A model generated the notes under the pieces. It saw only the letters and a list, made by a program, of their open reading frames with translations, searched no databases and had not been told where the DNA came from. Below, piece by piece: positions 33,626 to 45,024 of a stretch of DNA of 64,000 bases; the first letter of the stretch is position 1, and each line of letters begins with the position of its first letter. The stretch lies in contig CM042147.1 in NCBI GenBank assembly GCA_023376005.1, positions 121,661,421-121,725,420 of the forward strand. Direction: 5' to 3'. This DNA comes from Doryteuthis pealeii (Eukaryota; Mollusca; Cephalopoda; Myopsida; Loliginidae). The position numbers and the translations under genes are program-made.

Positions 33626-33757
33626 TTGGAACAAATCACCAATAGGCACCTCAGCTGTGAACAGTTTTCAAAAGAATGGAATTTTGCTTTTCACCACAAA
33701 CTTCTGGTTGTTCGTAAACAAAATCTACTGCTGGGGTGCCTAAGGGTGACTTGGTCC
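33626..33757. mobile_element. Small MITE nested in a GGGTGTTT-type MITE
   Basis: TTGGAACAAATCACCAATAG at the left and GGGTGCCTAAGGGTGACTTG at the right are imperfect inverted ends of the GGACCAAGT type. It interrupts ATCTCAAATTTTAACA, which is intact at 62380, with AAATTT on both sides. Confidence 0.55.
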
Positions 33758-34204
33758 CAAATTTTAACAAAGTGTGTTGAAATAACTCAAAATTCTGTGT
33801 TTAATGTTTAATTACCTTTTCTTTTCCAGTAAATGACATTTCTATACATAAAAATAAAAAAGAAAGATAAATGTGCCTCAACTCTATAAATAAAAATGAC
33901 ATAAAAATTAACATGATTGATTTTCTTTATGATTCTCTTTCTTTACTTTTCAAAACAGCTCCCAGCTGGGGTGCTTATTGGATACTTGGTCCAAAAAATT
34001 AACTCTTTCGGTAAATAGTGGAGTTTCTCTTTGATTATTTCTTGGACGTTTGACAGCAATAAGGTTAAAAAAAAATTTTTTTAAATATCAAAAATAAATG
34101 AATTCCACAAAATGAAATAGAAAATCAGTAATCATGTCATCTTGAGACGTGCTCATTATTACAACTTAATGCAAAAAAATTTTTTTTTTTTTTCAAATTG
34201 GTTT

Positions 34205-34830
34205 CATTTAGTTGGTTGGGTTTTTACGGCATGTCAACCCCTTGGGTTATTTTATGCTGAATACTTCTATTGATAATTTGGTATTCAAAAATGTTTAATG
34301 CCAACAAAGTTTTGAAATAATTTCACTTTTGATGAATAATACAATTTTGTTTATAAACTCATGTCATCTATTTAACCTATAGATGGGACCCTAACAGGTA
34401 CTGCCACTCTGGGTCAGAGTGGACCAGGGAGCAATGGTGATGAAGGGGTGCTCCACATTCCCCAAACCTCCAAAACTGGAACCTCACCATCAGATAGAGT
34501 TTAACGTCATTTCCAGGACATGTAGACCCTCAGCCACCGCCTTCTAGCACCCATATGATAAAAAGGGTTGGGGATTGCCATAAGGGCAATAGGGTTGGGA
34601 AAATCATATAGTTGCTCAGGCTTGACGTGGCCAGCCAATTGATTGGAGGGGGCCTCTTCGACCGCCCGTCTAGCCCAAGATAGGGCCAAAGTGGAGTATT
34701 GCAAGTCATGAACTGCTCATACACTTGTGTTCTATCCTTAAGCATCACGGGTCGCCACCCACGGCCAACAGGTGGCCCCATTGGGGGAGTCTTACCCCTC
34801 TGCAGAGGTGCAGTCCGTGCATTCTAACGG
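34205..34830 (-). repeat. LINE-tailed retroposon (family G)
   Basis: Tail TTGGTTGGGTTTTTACGGCA at the left, body CTCTGGGTCAGAGTGGACCA, and the farthest 5' part CTTACCCCTCTGCAGAGG at the right. No ORF with a recognisable domain. Confidence 0.6.
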
Positions 34831-34866
34831 TTTACTTTAATATGATCAGTTGTTAGTCATATTATG

Positions 34867-34930
34867 ACACAATGGTGTAAGTGTACTTAGTGTAAGTGTA
34901 CATAAGTGTACATAAGTGTAAGTGTAAATA
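34867..34930. repeat. GTGTA-type short tandem repeat
   Basis: Repeats of AAGTGTACATAAGTGTA. Followed by poly-C (34981-34992) and (CCA)n. Confidence 0.7.
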
Positions 34931-35069
34931 CAAACAGAAAAAGAAAAAAGAAAGAAAATAGAAAATAAGTATTTCATCCCGCCCCCCCCCCACCACCACC
35001 ACCAAAATGGCAAGACATGTATGATACAAGGTCAGTTTAACTAAGAAACTCTTCCAATAACTGACCCAT

Positions 35070-35450
35070 CCAGGTCATACTTGATGCTAAACTAACCTTG
35101 GTAAGTATTTAGCCAATCCGTTTGCTCCAGGTAGGATGTGACAAAAGGTCACAAGTAATAGGGCACCCAGTGAGGATGGAACTCATTCAGTAGTAATGAA
35201 TCTATGAGACAAGTTCGTTAACCATTACAGCATGATGGGATCCCCTAAATTAATTTTGTTATATATAAATTTACAGAAAGAAAAAATTTACTTCTTCAGA
35301 AATTTCTGATAAAGAGATTGTGGCCCAGTATATGTATTAATAATGGAGATTCAGTCTCCATTTGTCTGTAAGCGAAACTACGTCACTGCTTATGTCACAA
35401 TACCGACAATATAATTATCAAGGGTAGGTCTGTCTTGAAAGTGAGAGATA
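35070..35450. repeat. SINE family C copy and Helitron-like 5' fragment
   Basis: 35100-35250 has the GGGCACCCAGTGAGGATGGA phrase of family C. 35330-35420 has TCCATTTGTCTGTAAGCGAA, similar to the 5' part of 9798-10433. Confidence 0.4.
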
Positions 35451-35957
35451 AAATGTTTCATCTAAATTTTGAATGCTCATTTGAATGCACAAAGAACTAC
35501 TAAAAAATGGCTAATATTTTCACTCAAATCTTATTTATCATTAAAAAACAACAACCTAAAAACAAGCAAGCAAACAAACAAAAAAAAAACACCAGATACA
35601 GATTTATTTATTTATTTATTTTCCTGTGAAACCCAATTTTTCGATCGTAGAGTATTTCAAGGGAGATAACTTTTAATCAAGTTCTCCATGTTAAATACAT
35701 CTCAAGGGAGGCAATTTCCTTCGATTTGACAAGATAATAACCCATAAATTTATGGTGGGGAACCTTCGACCTTCTAAACGTTCCGCGGCCTTGTCGAAAG
35801 ACCAATAATAAAATACCCATCTTTATTTTAGAATTTGATATTCCAATGGCGTCTCAGAAAAAGAAATCTTGGGAAAAAGTCATTGAAAGGTTCCTTTTTT
35901 TAAGTAGTAAATATTGATCAAATTTTAACTAAATGATGAAAAGATTTTAACTTCAGA

Positions 35958-36830
35958 TTTGGTTTGGTTTGGTTTGGTTTGGTTTAGTTTGGTTTGTTTT
36001 ATGGCATATCAACCTCAGTGGGTTATTTAATGCCAATAAAGTTTTGAAATAAATTAATTCTTAATGGATACTTAATTTTTTTTAATAAACTGCCTGCATC
36101 TGTTGTAGGCTGCCGAAACACTGCATCTCTCAAAGCCTCCATGCTTCTTGTAATCCACCAACACTATACCTGATAACCCACTCCACACACATATGCACGC
36201 ATGCGCATGCACATATACATGTATATTATTACTGTATGCTATTCATGTTTCTGACACATGTACATTATTCTATGTACTATGAGTTGTGGTGTGACTGAGC
36301 ACTGTACACAATAAATTTCATTATTATTATTATTATTATTAAACACACTTTTCTATTTAACCGATAGATGGGACCCTAACAGGTACTACCACTCTGGGTC
36401 AGAGTGGACCAGGGAGCAATGATGATAAAGGGGCGCTCCACACTCCCCAGACCTCTAGAACTGGAACCTCACCATCAGATAGAGTTTAACGTCATTCCCA
36501 GGACATGAAGCTCAGCCACCACCTTCTAGCACCCATATGATAAAAAGGGTTGGTGCTTGCCATAAGGGCAATAGGGTTGGGGCAATCATATAGATTCTAG
36601 GGCTTGACATGAACAGCCAATTGATTGGAGGAGGCCTTTCCAACCAACCATCTAGCCTAAGTAAGAGCCTTAGTGGAGTGTTGCATGTTATGGACTATGC
36701 AGCCACCTGGATTCCATACTTAAGCATCACAGATTGCCACCCACAGCCAACAGGTGACCCCATTGGGGGAGTTTTGCAGTCGGTGTATTCTAATGTTCCA
36801 GCCGACAGGGCGGAGATTTTGTTGTAAAAT
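35958..36830 (-). repeat. LINE-tailed retroposon (family G) with insertion
   Basis: (GGTTT)n tail at 35958-35995, ATGGCATATCAACCTCAGTG, then interrupted by 36091-36340, then CTCTGGGTCAGAGTGGACCA and the 5' part to about 36830. Confidence 0.6.
36091..36340 (+). mobile_element. Retroposon insertion with (ATT)n tail
   Basis: Separates two halves of a family G element. Ends CTGTACACAATAAATTTCAT followed by seven ATT units, the 3' end style of CR1-like LINEs. TAAAC-like bases lie on both sides. No coding domain remains. Confidence 0.55.
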
Positions 36831-36874
36831 TTTATTGATCTCTACCTAAACAATGAATTTCAACGTATCCTTTA

Positions 36875-37560
36875 ACTCTTTGCCTACTTTAAACCACTTA
36901 CGGCAGCTCTCCAAACATGATTCCATTTCCTGAGACAATGACTGTTATGATAAGTGCAGTTTTGGACACTATACCTCCTCCCTCTCTTGTAGACAGAAGG
37001 GAACTTATAAAAATAATATTAGACAAAAGGCTACATATAAAGACTTTATTCAATAAAAACGAAATAAGCATGAACAAAGCTATTTAAAGAAATTTACAAC
37101 AACGGTAGGAGTCTTTTGAACAGTTGAAAAAGTCAGTTCAGAATTTAATCAGCAGCAGCAGCTGTAGTAGTCGGCATGAGAAGAAAGGTTCCCGGAAGCA
37201 GAAAGGAGATAAAATAAGACAGAGTCATGTCATGTGCCAACTTTTATGGTTAGGCCTTTTTATAACCCAGCTTTATAAAAAGGGTAACTGTGAGTTCTTT
37301 AACTCTTAACATCCTGCAGAGAATTTTCTAAGTCCAGAGCCCCATTCCTATAAGGATTTATCAAAAAATGGTTAAACATGTCCTTTTCATTTAAAGATAC
37401 CAGAGATATTTCCCTTAAATCAAAGACTTCTAAATATGTTTAATATCACATTTAAACAAAGGCTATCGTTTGGGGCAGATTAGGAAATGTGACATCTGGC
37501 CGGGTGGAATGAGGTGGTATAGGATGTTAAGAGTTTTAAGTGAGAATAAAACAAGTCAAC
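36875..37560. other. TTAA MITE end, otherwise no gene recognised
   Basis: 36874-36892 carries TTAACTCTTTGCCTAC, one end of the piggyBac-type MITE; no matching partner end was found. The rest holds AGACTTTATTCAATAAAAAC (37038), possibly an LTR polyadenylation region on the minus strand. Confidence 0.4.
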
Positions 37561-37620
37561 ATTCACTGATAACAGGATAACAACTGAATTTTATTTCAGA
37601 AATGTGGTGCCTGTCGGTGT

Positions 37621-37648
37621 ATGTATGTGTGTGTGTGTGTGTGTGTGC
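37621..37648. repeat. (GT)n microsatellite
   Basis: About 12 GT units. Confidence 0.9.
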
Positions 37649-38167
37649 ACATGTCAAGTATTTGTGTATATTGATGACCGGTAGTGTGTTAGCATTATTT
37701 ATGAGATCACAACACCAACGATAAGCAGCTTCACTGTCTATTGAACAATGCTAAAAGTCAGATATTTATAAGAACAAGGTGGATCTCAGGAGTACCCGAA
37801 TGTTCTTGACCAGAATTTTGTGTGTATTTTTATCATGCTCTGATTGGTTGAAAAATACCAGATTGTATCTCTTCTTTTTTTGTTTGAATGGTGTATGTGA
37901 TAGGGTGTTTTATTTTGAGAGTCATTTCGATCCTTTTTTCCTCAATAGGAAATGGCGTGATTTCCTATAGATACCCAAGACTGTTGTATGAGTACTGTAC
38001 TGAGATGAAAGCATTTTTATCAGAAAAGAAAAATAAGTTCTATAAATAGTTGTAAAAAATTGTAATAAAAGCTCTATACTTAGTACTTAGTACTATATAC
38101 TTATACTATATACTGATATAAGAATTATGGGTATTTTTCTGAATGTTTGAAATGAGGCTTGATGATT

Positions 38168-38760
38168 AGTATTATCATCATTATTCGGACTATTGTCCTC
38201 ATCTTCATTGCTATCTGTACAATGTTTCGGCTGATATGCCCTCCGGCCTTCTTCAGGTATTTCTTGTCAGACTCGGGAACCTTCTCAGACTCAGGAATCT
38301 TCTTTTCAGACTTGGGAACCTTCTCAGACTCGGGAACCTTCTTTTTGAACTCGGGAACTTTCTTGTCGTAGTCAGGAACCTTCTTGTCATAATCGGGAGC
38401 TATCACGGAACTTTGAACTTAACCCTTTATTCAGTCCACTGGGATATCCTGTTCTCATTCCACTAACCATAGCTGGGGTAGGAGTTGTGTTAATTATTTT
38501 TCTATGTAACTGCTGCTTGTCAGGATTGAACCTGGAATCCAGAGATAACTGTCACTTAGAACTGTCTTAAACTAACTACCTTATCCACTAGGCCATGTTC
38601 CGAGTTCAAAAAGAAGGTTCTCGAGTCTGAAAAGAAAGTTCCTGAGTCCGAGAAGGTTCCCGACAAGAAATACCTGAAGAAGGCCGGAGAGTATATCGGC
38701 CGAAACGTACATATAGCAATGAAGATGAGGACAATAGTCAGAATAACGCAGATAATACTT
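38168..38760. mobile_element. Fold-back element with KVPES-type minisatellite arms (best copy)
   Basis: Both arms are present: TATTCGGACTATTGTCCTC on the left, GAGGACAATAGTCAGAATA on the right. Each arm contains the CGGCCGAAACGT block and tandem 15-24 bp repeats. On the minus strand the left arm reads as repeated K-V-P-E-S/D-(Y/E)-(D)K peptides (38260-38406), open for 93 codons. The centre has a tRNA-like segment on the minus strand (GGCCTAGTGGATAAGGTAG then GGTTCAATCC, 38520-38600). Probably non-coding; the peptide pattern follows from the minisatellite. Confidence 0.7.
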
Positions 38761-38864
38761 ATGGGTATTTGTTTATAACCATGACAAGATCCTTATAATG
38801 CATTAGTACATCCATAGATACACACCACCCTGTCAGTTGGAGTAGTACAAGACACAGACTGCCT

Positions 38865-38970
38865 CTCTGCAGAGGGGTAAAATCTCCCCAATAGGGCCAC
38901 TTATTGTAGGTGGCAACCTGTGATGCTTAAAGACGGAATCCTGGTGGCTGAACAGTCTATGACATGCAGC
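38865..38970 (+). repeat. Family G fragment, inverted orientation
   Basis: CCTCTCTGCAGAGGGGTAAA and GGCAACCTGTGATGCTTAA match the 5' part of family G in the opposite orientation to the other copies. Confidence 0.5.
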
Positions 38971-39250
38971 ACTCCTTTGACCTCCTAACCCCTCTATATA
39001 TATTTTCATTCCCCTTGCTATTATATTTTAGTATCTCTGTCGGAGCAATTTGGAAGACTTGGAGAGTCACTAGCTGACTACTACCCATTATTTGAGCCCT
39101 GCCATAACCACCAAACCAGCAGTTGAGAGAAATCTCTGTTTACCACCCCCTTGGCTATAATAACAATCCCTGACATTCCCTTTCACTTATGTCATGGTAA
39201 AAATTGTCAATAGTGTTTTTAGTAGAGAGGGATTATTTTTTATATTATTA

Positions 39251-39881
39251 GGTTGTTACTAAAATAATGACCGAAATTTAAATACATATATTTATTATTA
39301 AAACATTAACTTCAAACCGCCTAAGTTTTTGGTGCTCATTGAGCTCATGAGGAACCCATTTATTGAGCTTTTTCACCTTTCCAATTCTCTGTAAATGGTG
39401 TGAAACTATTGCAATGCTGACACCAAGTGTCTGAGACATCTCTCTGACACTTTGTTGTGGATTTTGCTCAACAACAGTCTGCAATTGTTCATAGTCACGA
39501 TTGCATGTCCATCCTCTACCTTCTTCATCTTCAAGACTCTCATCTCTACTGCAGAATTTCTGGAACCACCTTCGTACTGTCCGATCACTTGTGGATTCAT
39601 CTCCCCATGCTTTGTTGATATTGGCAGCAGTTTCGGAGGCATTGTGCCCAAGCTTGAACTCATGCAACCTAAGAAGGCGAAGGTCATGTTTAGGCATGTT
39701 CATCTTTGAAGGCTTCTATTTTTCAAAAATACTTTCTATCTGAAAATAAATTAAATTTTATTTTTGAGCACACATTAATTATTATATATGCAAAGATTCA
39801 CCTGAAATAAACAACAAATTCTATGTTAAAATCACATTTCAAAACCGAGCACTTCAACCGGCCATTATTTTTGTAACAACC
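39251..39881 (-). mobile_element. Internally deleted mariner, 631 bp
   Basis: Terminal inverted repeats GGTTGTTACTAAAATAATG and CATTATTTTTGTAACAACC, about 27 bp, flanked by TA (39249-39250, 39882-39883). A full mariner is about 1.3 kb; this keeps the N-terminal half of the transposase gene and both ends, and has lost the catalytic part. It is a non-autonomous element that could be mobilised by a related transposase. Confidence 0.9.
39278..39703 (-). CDS. Truncated mariner transposase, DNA-binding half only
   Basis: 141 codons without frameshift. Residues about 10-60 form the first helix-turn-helix (LHEFKLGHNASETAANINKA, TVRRWFQKFCSRDESLEDEE), and about 78-110 the second (LQTVVEQNPQQSVREMSQTL, GVSIAIVSHHLQRIGKVKK). 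WVPHEL, the linker that precedes the catalytic core in mariners, is followed by RRFEV, then the reading frame runs into the 3' end sequence. All three catalytic aspartates are absent. The protein could still bind the inverted repeats and act as a repressor, but expression is not shown. Confidence 0.8.
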   Translation of the reverse strand: MNMPKHDLRLLRLHEFKLGHNASETAANINKAWGDESTSDRTVRRWFQKFCSRDESLEDEEGRGWTCNRDYEQLQTVVEQNPQQSVREMSQTLGVSIAIVSHHLQRIGKVKKLNKWVPHELNEHQKLRRFEVNVLIINICI

Positions 39882-40189
39882 TAATACATTAAAAAAATGA
39901 TTTTCAGTCATCCCCACAATTTAACTTCTCAACACTTTAGCTATTAATAGAATTTCAAGAACCAGGTTCATTTAAATTTGAATTTGGTCAAACTTTCCCT
40001 TTCTTAGAAATCTTACAAAATGATTTTAATGATTTTTAAAAAATTATCCAGTCCTATATCTTTTTAAAAAAATTACATTTGTAAACTCACTTCTTTTCTG
40101 ATCCCAATTATCTACACAGAGCTGAATTGGTGAATCCAATGGGTCACGTTTTTCTAGTATATATTAATATATGTCAATACTGGTGTTCC

Positions 40190-40430
40190 TAAATTTTCCA
40201 TCCATTATCATCTTGCAACACCCTCTGGTTAAAAATGAGACCATTCAAATCGTCCAAGATGAAATGTAAAAATATTAATAATGTTTATCTGGTGTCGCTT
40301 ATCTGCCAAATTCTTATTTCTTATGTGTTGTCATCTCAGCTAAATGATGGACCATTCCATTTTTATTATAAAGAAAGAAAGGACCTGCTACACAGAAAAA
40401 ATCTAATAAGAAAGAAAGAAAAAGAGTTGG
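40190..40430. repeat. Dispersed repeat family H, uninterrupted copy
   Basis: TATCATCTTGCAACACCCTC to AAATGATGGACCATTCCATT and AAAGAAAGAAAGGACCTGCT. Shows the arrangement without the insertion seen at 2140-2600. Confidence 0.6.
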
Positions 40431-41201
40431 AGAAAGATAGAGACAGGGGGTGAGAATACAAAAATAATAACACTAATCAGTTTCAATCAAACATAATGAA
40501 AAGATGAAAAGAAGGAAAGAAAGAAAGAAAAAAAAAGAGTGAGAGAGAGATGTTGTATACTCCTTATAATATCATACGTCGGGTATATACATGAGAGAGA
40601 TGACTCGGTGATAGAGAGAGAGATGAATACAGAGTTGAGACTTACTTGTTCTTCATTCTCCTTTCTATCTTCTTTAGCTGGTCATTCTGTTGTCTGGCTT
40701 CTAGCTTCATTTTCATCATTTTATTTCTGCTTTCAAAGTGTTAACTTCCGGCTCACTTTTTTTTATCAATCACCACAAATAAAACCTTTTTTTAATGTTT
40801 GAAATGTGAGTAAAATGCTTATAAATGCTTATAAAGCCCATCTTTTTTACTGAACTTCAACCACACTTTGATATATGATATATTCTGAAAATATTTAATC
40901 TATCACTTAACTTTCATCGACACCAAATAGAAAACTGTATTTACATGTGTGTGTCATAATTTTATAAAAAAATTCTAACCTGACAATTTAGAAAAAAAAT
41001 CTTTTCATGTATTCCTGGCTCAAAAGTTACATGTTTTTCTAATCCAAAGATACCAGGATAGATATCTTTATACTACATATCATATATCAAAATGTGGTTT
41101 AAGGTCAGTCAACAGATGGGGTTTATAATAATAAAGCAATTTACTAACATTTAAAACATTAAAAAAAAGTTTTTTGTTTTTTTTAATTCATATCTTTTTA
41201 T

Positions 41202-41440
41202 GGACCATATGACCTTTAGGCACCCCTTTTGCTTTGTGGATTCATAAGTACATTTTTTTCATTTACACCGTCAACATCCGGTTGTTTGTTAGGGGTTAGG
41301 GTTAGAGTTAGGGGTTATTTTTATAATTATAAAAAAAAATCTAAAAATTGTCTGTTAACAAACAATGTTGACGGTGTAAATGAAAAAAATGTACTTATGA
41401 ATCAGCAAAGCAAAAGGGGTGCCTAAAGGTCATATGGTCC
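41202..41440. mobile_element. hAT-like hairpin MITE with perfect 8-bp target duplication
   Basis: GGACCATATGACCTTTAGGC at the left, GCCTAAAGGTCATATGGTCC at the right. CTTTTTAT lies immediately on both sides (41194-41201, 41441-41448). The loop holds GTTAGGGGTTAGGGTTAGAG. Best-preserved copy of its family. Confidence 0.9.
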
Positions 41441-41683
41441 CTTTTTATTTTATACTTATTTGTTATTAAGAAACGCTTGTGGTGTAATGTTACAATACAA
41501 TACATAAGACAAAACAAAATTCAACTAAAAAGGGGCTATCCCAAAATCAACAGAAATGATTTAGGCTTCATAATTATAAAATTCTAAACATATAAAAATT
41601 TAAACTTATCCTTAACTTACAAAGTAAAGAAACATAGAAAGAAGGGGGTTTTAAGATTACTTAACTTGTTGCGGAGCATCTTC

Positions 41684-41803
41684 ACATTGGTTCATCTTCA
41701 TATCTCCAGCTTCACATTGGTTCATCTACATATTTCCAGCTTCATATTGGTTCATCTACATATCTCCAGCTTCACATTGGTTCATCTACATATCTCCAGC
41801 TTC
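41684..41803. repeat. 30-bp minisatellite, four units
   Basis: Unit TTCACATTGGTTCATCTACA plus TATCTCCAGC, giving a 10-residue repeat in one open frame. It lies upstream of GCGGTAAATAAAG (41970) and a TCCGTGACA (42099-42107), so it may be in the promoter part of an LTR; that is uncertain. Confidence 0.75.
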
Positions 41804-42224
41804 CGGAAGACCCTTGCATCAGCTACGACTATCAACCACTCGACCTGCGGTGCCACGTGTGCACATTTCCAGTCGTCTGAACAACCTGTCGTCTGATCAC
41901 AACCAACATCTTCCCGGCCTGTGATATCAACGACCCGACCAATATTCTATCTGCTTTTCATCTGTAGTTATGCGGTAAATAAAGATTTCTGTATCTTGTT
42001 AAACCAAATCTCCTTGTCTGTCCTCCTTTGCTTAGTTTGTGTCATTTGATTTTTTTTATATTGTTTGTGTGGTCGACATCCTTATCGGCTCCGTGACAAA
42101 CTTATTTGCCTTAAAAGCACAAACTATTTGTGTTAGACTAGGGTAAGGAATAATCTACAGTTTAAAGATATTAATAATTTAACAAGAAAAATAACTTGTT
42201 TAAAAAATAATCATTTATCAAATA

Positions 42225-42425
42225 AATATTTATGAATAATATAAATAATAATATAAATAAATAATAATATAAATAAATAATAAATATAAATATAAATAGT
42301 TTATAAATATAAATATAAATATAAATATTTATAAATAAATATTTATAAATAAATATTTATAAATAAATTATAATAAATTATAATAAATATTTATAAATAA
42401 ATTATATTATAAATATAAAGTAAGT
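42225..42425. repeat. AT-only low-complexity block
   Basis: Variants of AATATAAATAAATA for about 200 bp. Confidence 0.9.
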
Positions 42426-42438
42426 AAAAGTAAAGTCG

Positions 42439-42670
42439 TCGGGGTGGCCTAAAGTCGGTATCAACCACTCAGCAAGGGAGTCTATCTCCTTTTCACTAGC
42501 GCTAGACCAAGGAGATTGTTTTTGCTTCTGAGGTGGAGCGCCACACCTACCATCAGCTTCTAACTTTACCGCATAGATCCCTGTGCTACTCATACGCTGA
42601 GTTGGCGAAGGCCGGTATCGAACTAGGAACCTTGTGGTTTTTTAGCTGAACGCTCTACCGACTGAGCTAA
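42439..42670 (-). repeat. SINE family A
   Basis: Complete body with A box at 42670 (TTAGCTCAGTCGGTAGAG on the minus strand) and B box; no poly-A tail, but AT repeats on both sides. Confidence 0.8.
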
Positions 42671-43017
42671 ATAATAATATAAATAATAATATCCTATATT
42701 TATTTATCAAATAAATACAGTTTTAAGAAGAATGGAAATACAGTTTACCTTGTTAGTACTTTATCGGGTTGGATTCGGAGTGACTATTTCTTAGTACCTT
42801 TACTAAGAATGCGGTGACAAATTGACCGCCCCAAATTTTTCCAGTATTCCTTCACTGGGTGCCAAAAAATTTGAGACCGAACAGCATGGTCATCTTGTTA
42901 GGAAAGGACCTTCTTTGCTTAGTTCCGATTAACCCTACCTAAGACCAAATTCCTGCATCAAAATTGGGCCTTGCAAAATTTTTATTTTAACTACTAATAT
43001 CTTTGTGTTTTCACTGT

Positions 43018-43068
43018 CTACTGCAGTGTTCTACTGCAGTGTTCTACTGTAGTGTTCTACTGCAAATA
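43018..43068. repeat. 16-bp tandem repeat
   Basis: About three units of TACTGCAGTGTTC. The phrase CTTCAAAAAATGCATTTA(T/C)ACC at 43098 also recurs at 43570. Confidence 0.7.
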
Positions 43069-43729
43069 GCCACACAAGGCAAACAATCTTCCACCTCTCT
43101 TCAAAAAATGCATTTACACCAATTTTAGGGAGTGTCTGCGCACTTTATTTCTGACGCCTGACCAGGCTGGATCAACGCAAGGTCTTTTTTTTACATAGGG
43201 ATTATAATGGGGCACCCGGTGAGGATCTACATCATGATTCAGTAATAATGGATCTGAGAGACTAACTTTTTTGCCCCCCTCCCATTCTACCCAGGCAATG
43301 CCGGGTAGCCACTTCTAGTAACTAATATGTTCCCAAGTACTTTCAGTCCCATCACTATGGACTATCATTGGGGGATGTACATATTCTAAAAAACAATGCA
43401 ACTTTATAAGTGTTCTATTCATACTAGTGTCATGTGACAGTGTCATGTGACAGGTATGTAAACCCCGAAAACAAATCAGGAGTCGAAGTCCCTAAGTCAT
43501 GTGACAGGTATGTAAACTAGGTACTGGCAAACTGAGCCTAAAATGCGTTTTTGATAAATATCTTCCACCTATCTTCAAAAAATGCATTTATACCAATTTT
43601 AGGGAGTTTTAATACTAACAAACTATTTTTTCTCAGGGGAGCTAAAGGTCACTGGCTACTCGCATGATAGGGAAGGGAAGAAGCGTAAAACGAACCTGTT
43701 GACCCACCAGCCCAAAAAATGTTGAGTCA

Positions 43730-43975
43730 TAGCAGCAGCCACAGTTACTATCATATGAAATAGACAAAGTGGCCTGAGTTCATATCCAGCACGAAGCTGT
43801 TTGCATTTCCCATCCTTGGGAAAAGTATGAATCCAACTGATCTCCCTCCAGCTAGTAGGGCGGACTGGGCTCTTTAACGGTGATATGGCAACTGATCTAG
43901 GAGAAGAGAATTTCTGAATTCAAACCTCTGCTTAAAAATTGACCTTGTGTCACATCCTACTCATGCGGAGAGGTT
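43730..43975 (+). repeat. SINE family B, plus orientation
   Basis: Here the head is on the left (B box GAGTTCATATCC at 43778), followed by GAAGCTGTTTGCATTTC, GCTAGTAGGGCGGACTGGGC, TTGACCTTGTGTCACATCC and CTACTCATGCGGAGAGG. Confidence 0.7.
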
Positions 43976-43989
43976 GCTAAATGTATATA

Positions 43990-44340
43990 GTACGTAAATA
44001 ATGTTGATACTGCATGCTGTCTTGAACAAATCTTAAAAGTAGCACCCCACAAGAAAACAACTGAATGGCTACTTGCTGTCTATCACACAAACCATGCAAG
44101 TAAGACAAACAAGACATGCTGGACACTGCTGGAGAAGTAAGGATGTTCTCCAGTGGACACCTAAACATGGACACACCAGTGTAGGCTGACCAGTAAAGAC
44201 CTACATCAATCAGTTCTATGCTGATTCTGAATGCCGTGTGGGAGATCTGTCAGGCGCGATGATCAATAGGGATGAGTGGTGAGAGAGAGTCCTAGAAATC
44301 TGTGGTGTCAGTGCAACCTGATGATGATATATTTATATAA
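43990..44340 (+). pseudogene. LINE C-terminal fragment
   Basis: Plus strand encodes HPTRKQLNGYLLSITQTMQV, RQTRHAGHCWRSKD, LQWTPKHGHTSVG, then after a stop TYINQFYADSECRVGDL, INRDEW, stop, ERVLEICG and a stop. This is the conserved C-terminal tail seen in many animal non-LTR reverse transcriptase proteins. Stops replace Arg codons, as expected from CGA to TGA decay. It ends in a short GATGAT tail. A second copy is at 52697-53385. Confidence 0.75.
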
Positions 44341-44399
44341 GTTTATCTCACCTTTAATCCAGTAATGTAATCCAGTACTACCTGTTTCATAGTTGGATC

Positions 44400-44820
44400 A
44401 TTGGCAGCTAAACCGGTAACCCCACCAAGCTTACCTGGTGAGGAGGGTGGCTAGACACCCAGCAGGATGAAAATCAAGACCTCTCAAAGGGTGGATGAAA
44501 CTTCTTGCTCAATGGCCATCTAGCACATTACATTAACGCGGGGACATAGAAATACCTGGATTGGTATCCAGGCTTCATCGCAAGACCACTTGAGGTATCC
44601 TTGTCTTGCAGTCTTGTCGAATTTATTTATCACACTGTCTCTCTGACTCTGATTACCAAGAAGTGGAGCTAGTTCCATGCACACTATATCCACTAAAAAT
44701 ATCCTCTTCAGCACAGATATTTCCTGATTTAGAAGTTCTAACATGTAGTGTATGTGGAAGAGTATGTCTCTCCAGGGCTGGCCTGGTGAGTCATGAGAAA
44801 ACACAAGGATAGAGTGTCAA
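44400..44820 (+). pseudogene. Possible LINE C-terminal fragment with Cys/His motif
   Basis: At 44727-44812 the plus strand reads LTCSVCGRVCLSRAGLVSHE followed by KTQG and a stop. A single C-x2-C...H motif at the very C-terminus is typical of several LINE ORF2 families. The upstream part is too decayed to assign. Confidence 0.45.
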
Positions 44821-45024
44821 ATGCTACTGGCACCCAACTATGATAAAAAAAAACAGGAAATGGTCTTACTCAAACACGAGTTGACAGCCAACATCTCGCC
44901 TTTCCTTTCCATGTATCCAGTATTAGTGTATCAATGGATACACTAAAGCTGACATTGGACCTTGGTGAGTTGGGACACGACTAAATATCTTCCCTAGCAC
45001 CAAATACCTGTATAAGAATAGGAT

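Noticed and set aside
35840..35905. ATGGCGTCTCAGAAAAAGAA as a gene start
   Set aside because: Only about 16 plausible codons, followed by a T-rich stretch and stop, with no clear donor.
38125..38406. 93-codon frame with K-V-P-E-S repeats as a structural protein gene
   Set aside because: The peptide repeat is the translation of the minisatellite in a fold-back arm, and the opposite arm and other copies are broken.
41666..41896. 76-codon frame with 10-residue repeats
   Set aside because: It comes from the 30-bp minisatellite only; the rest of the frame has no similarity I recognise.
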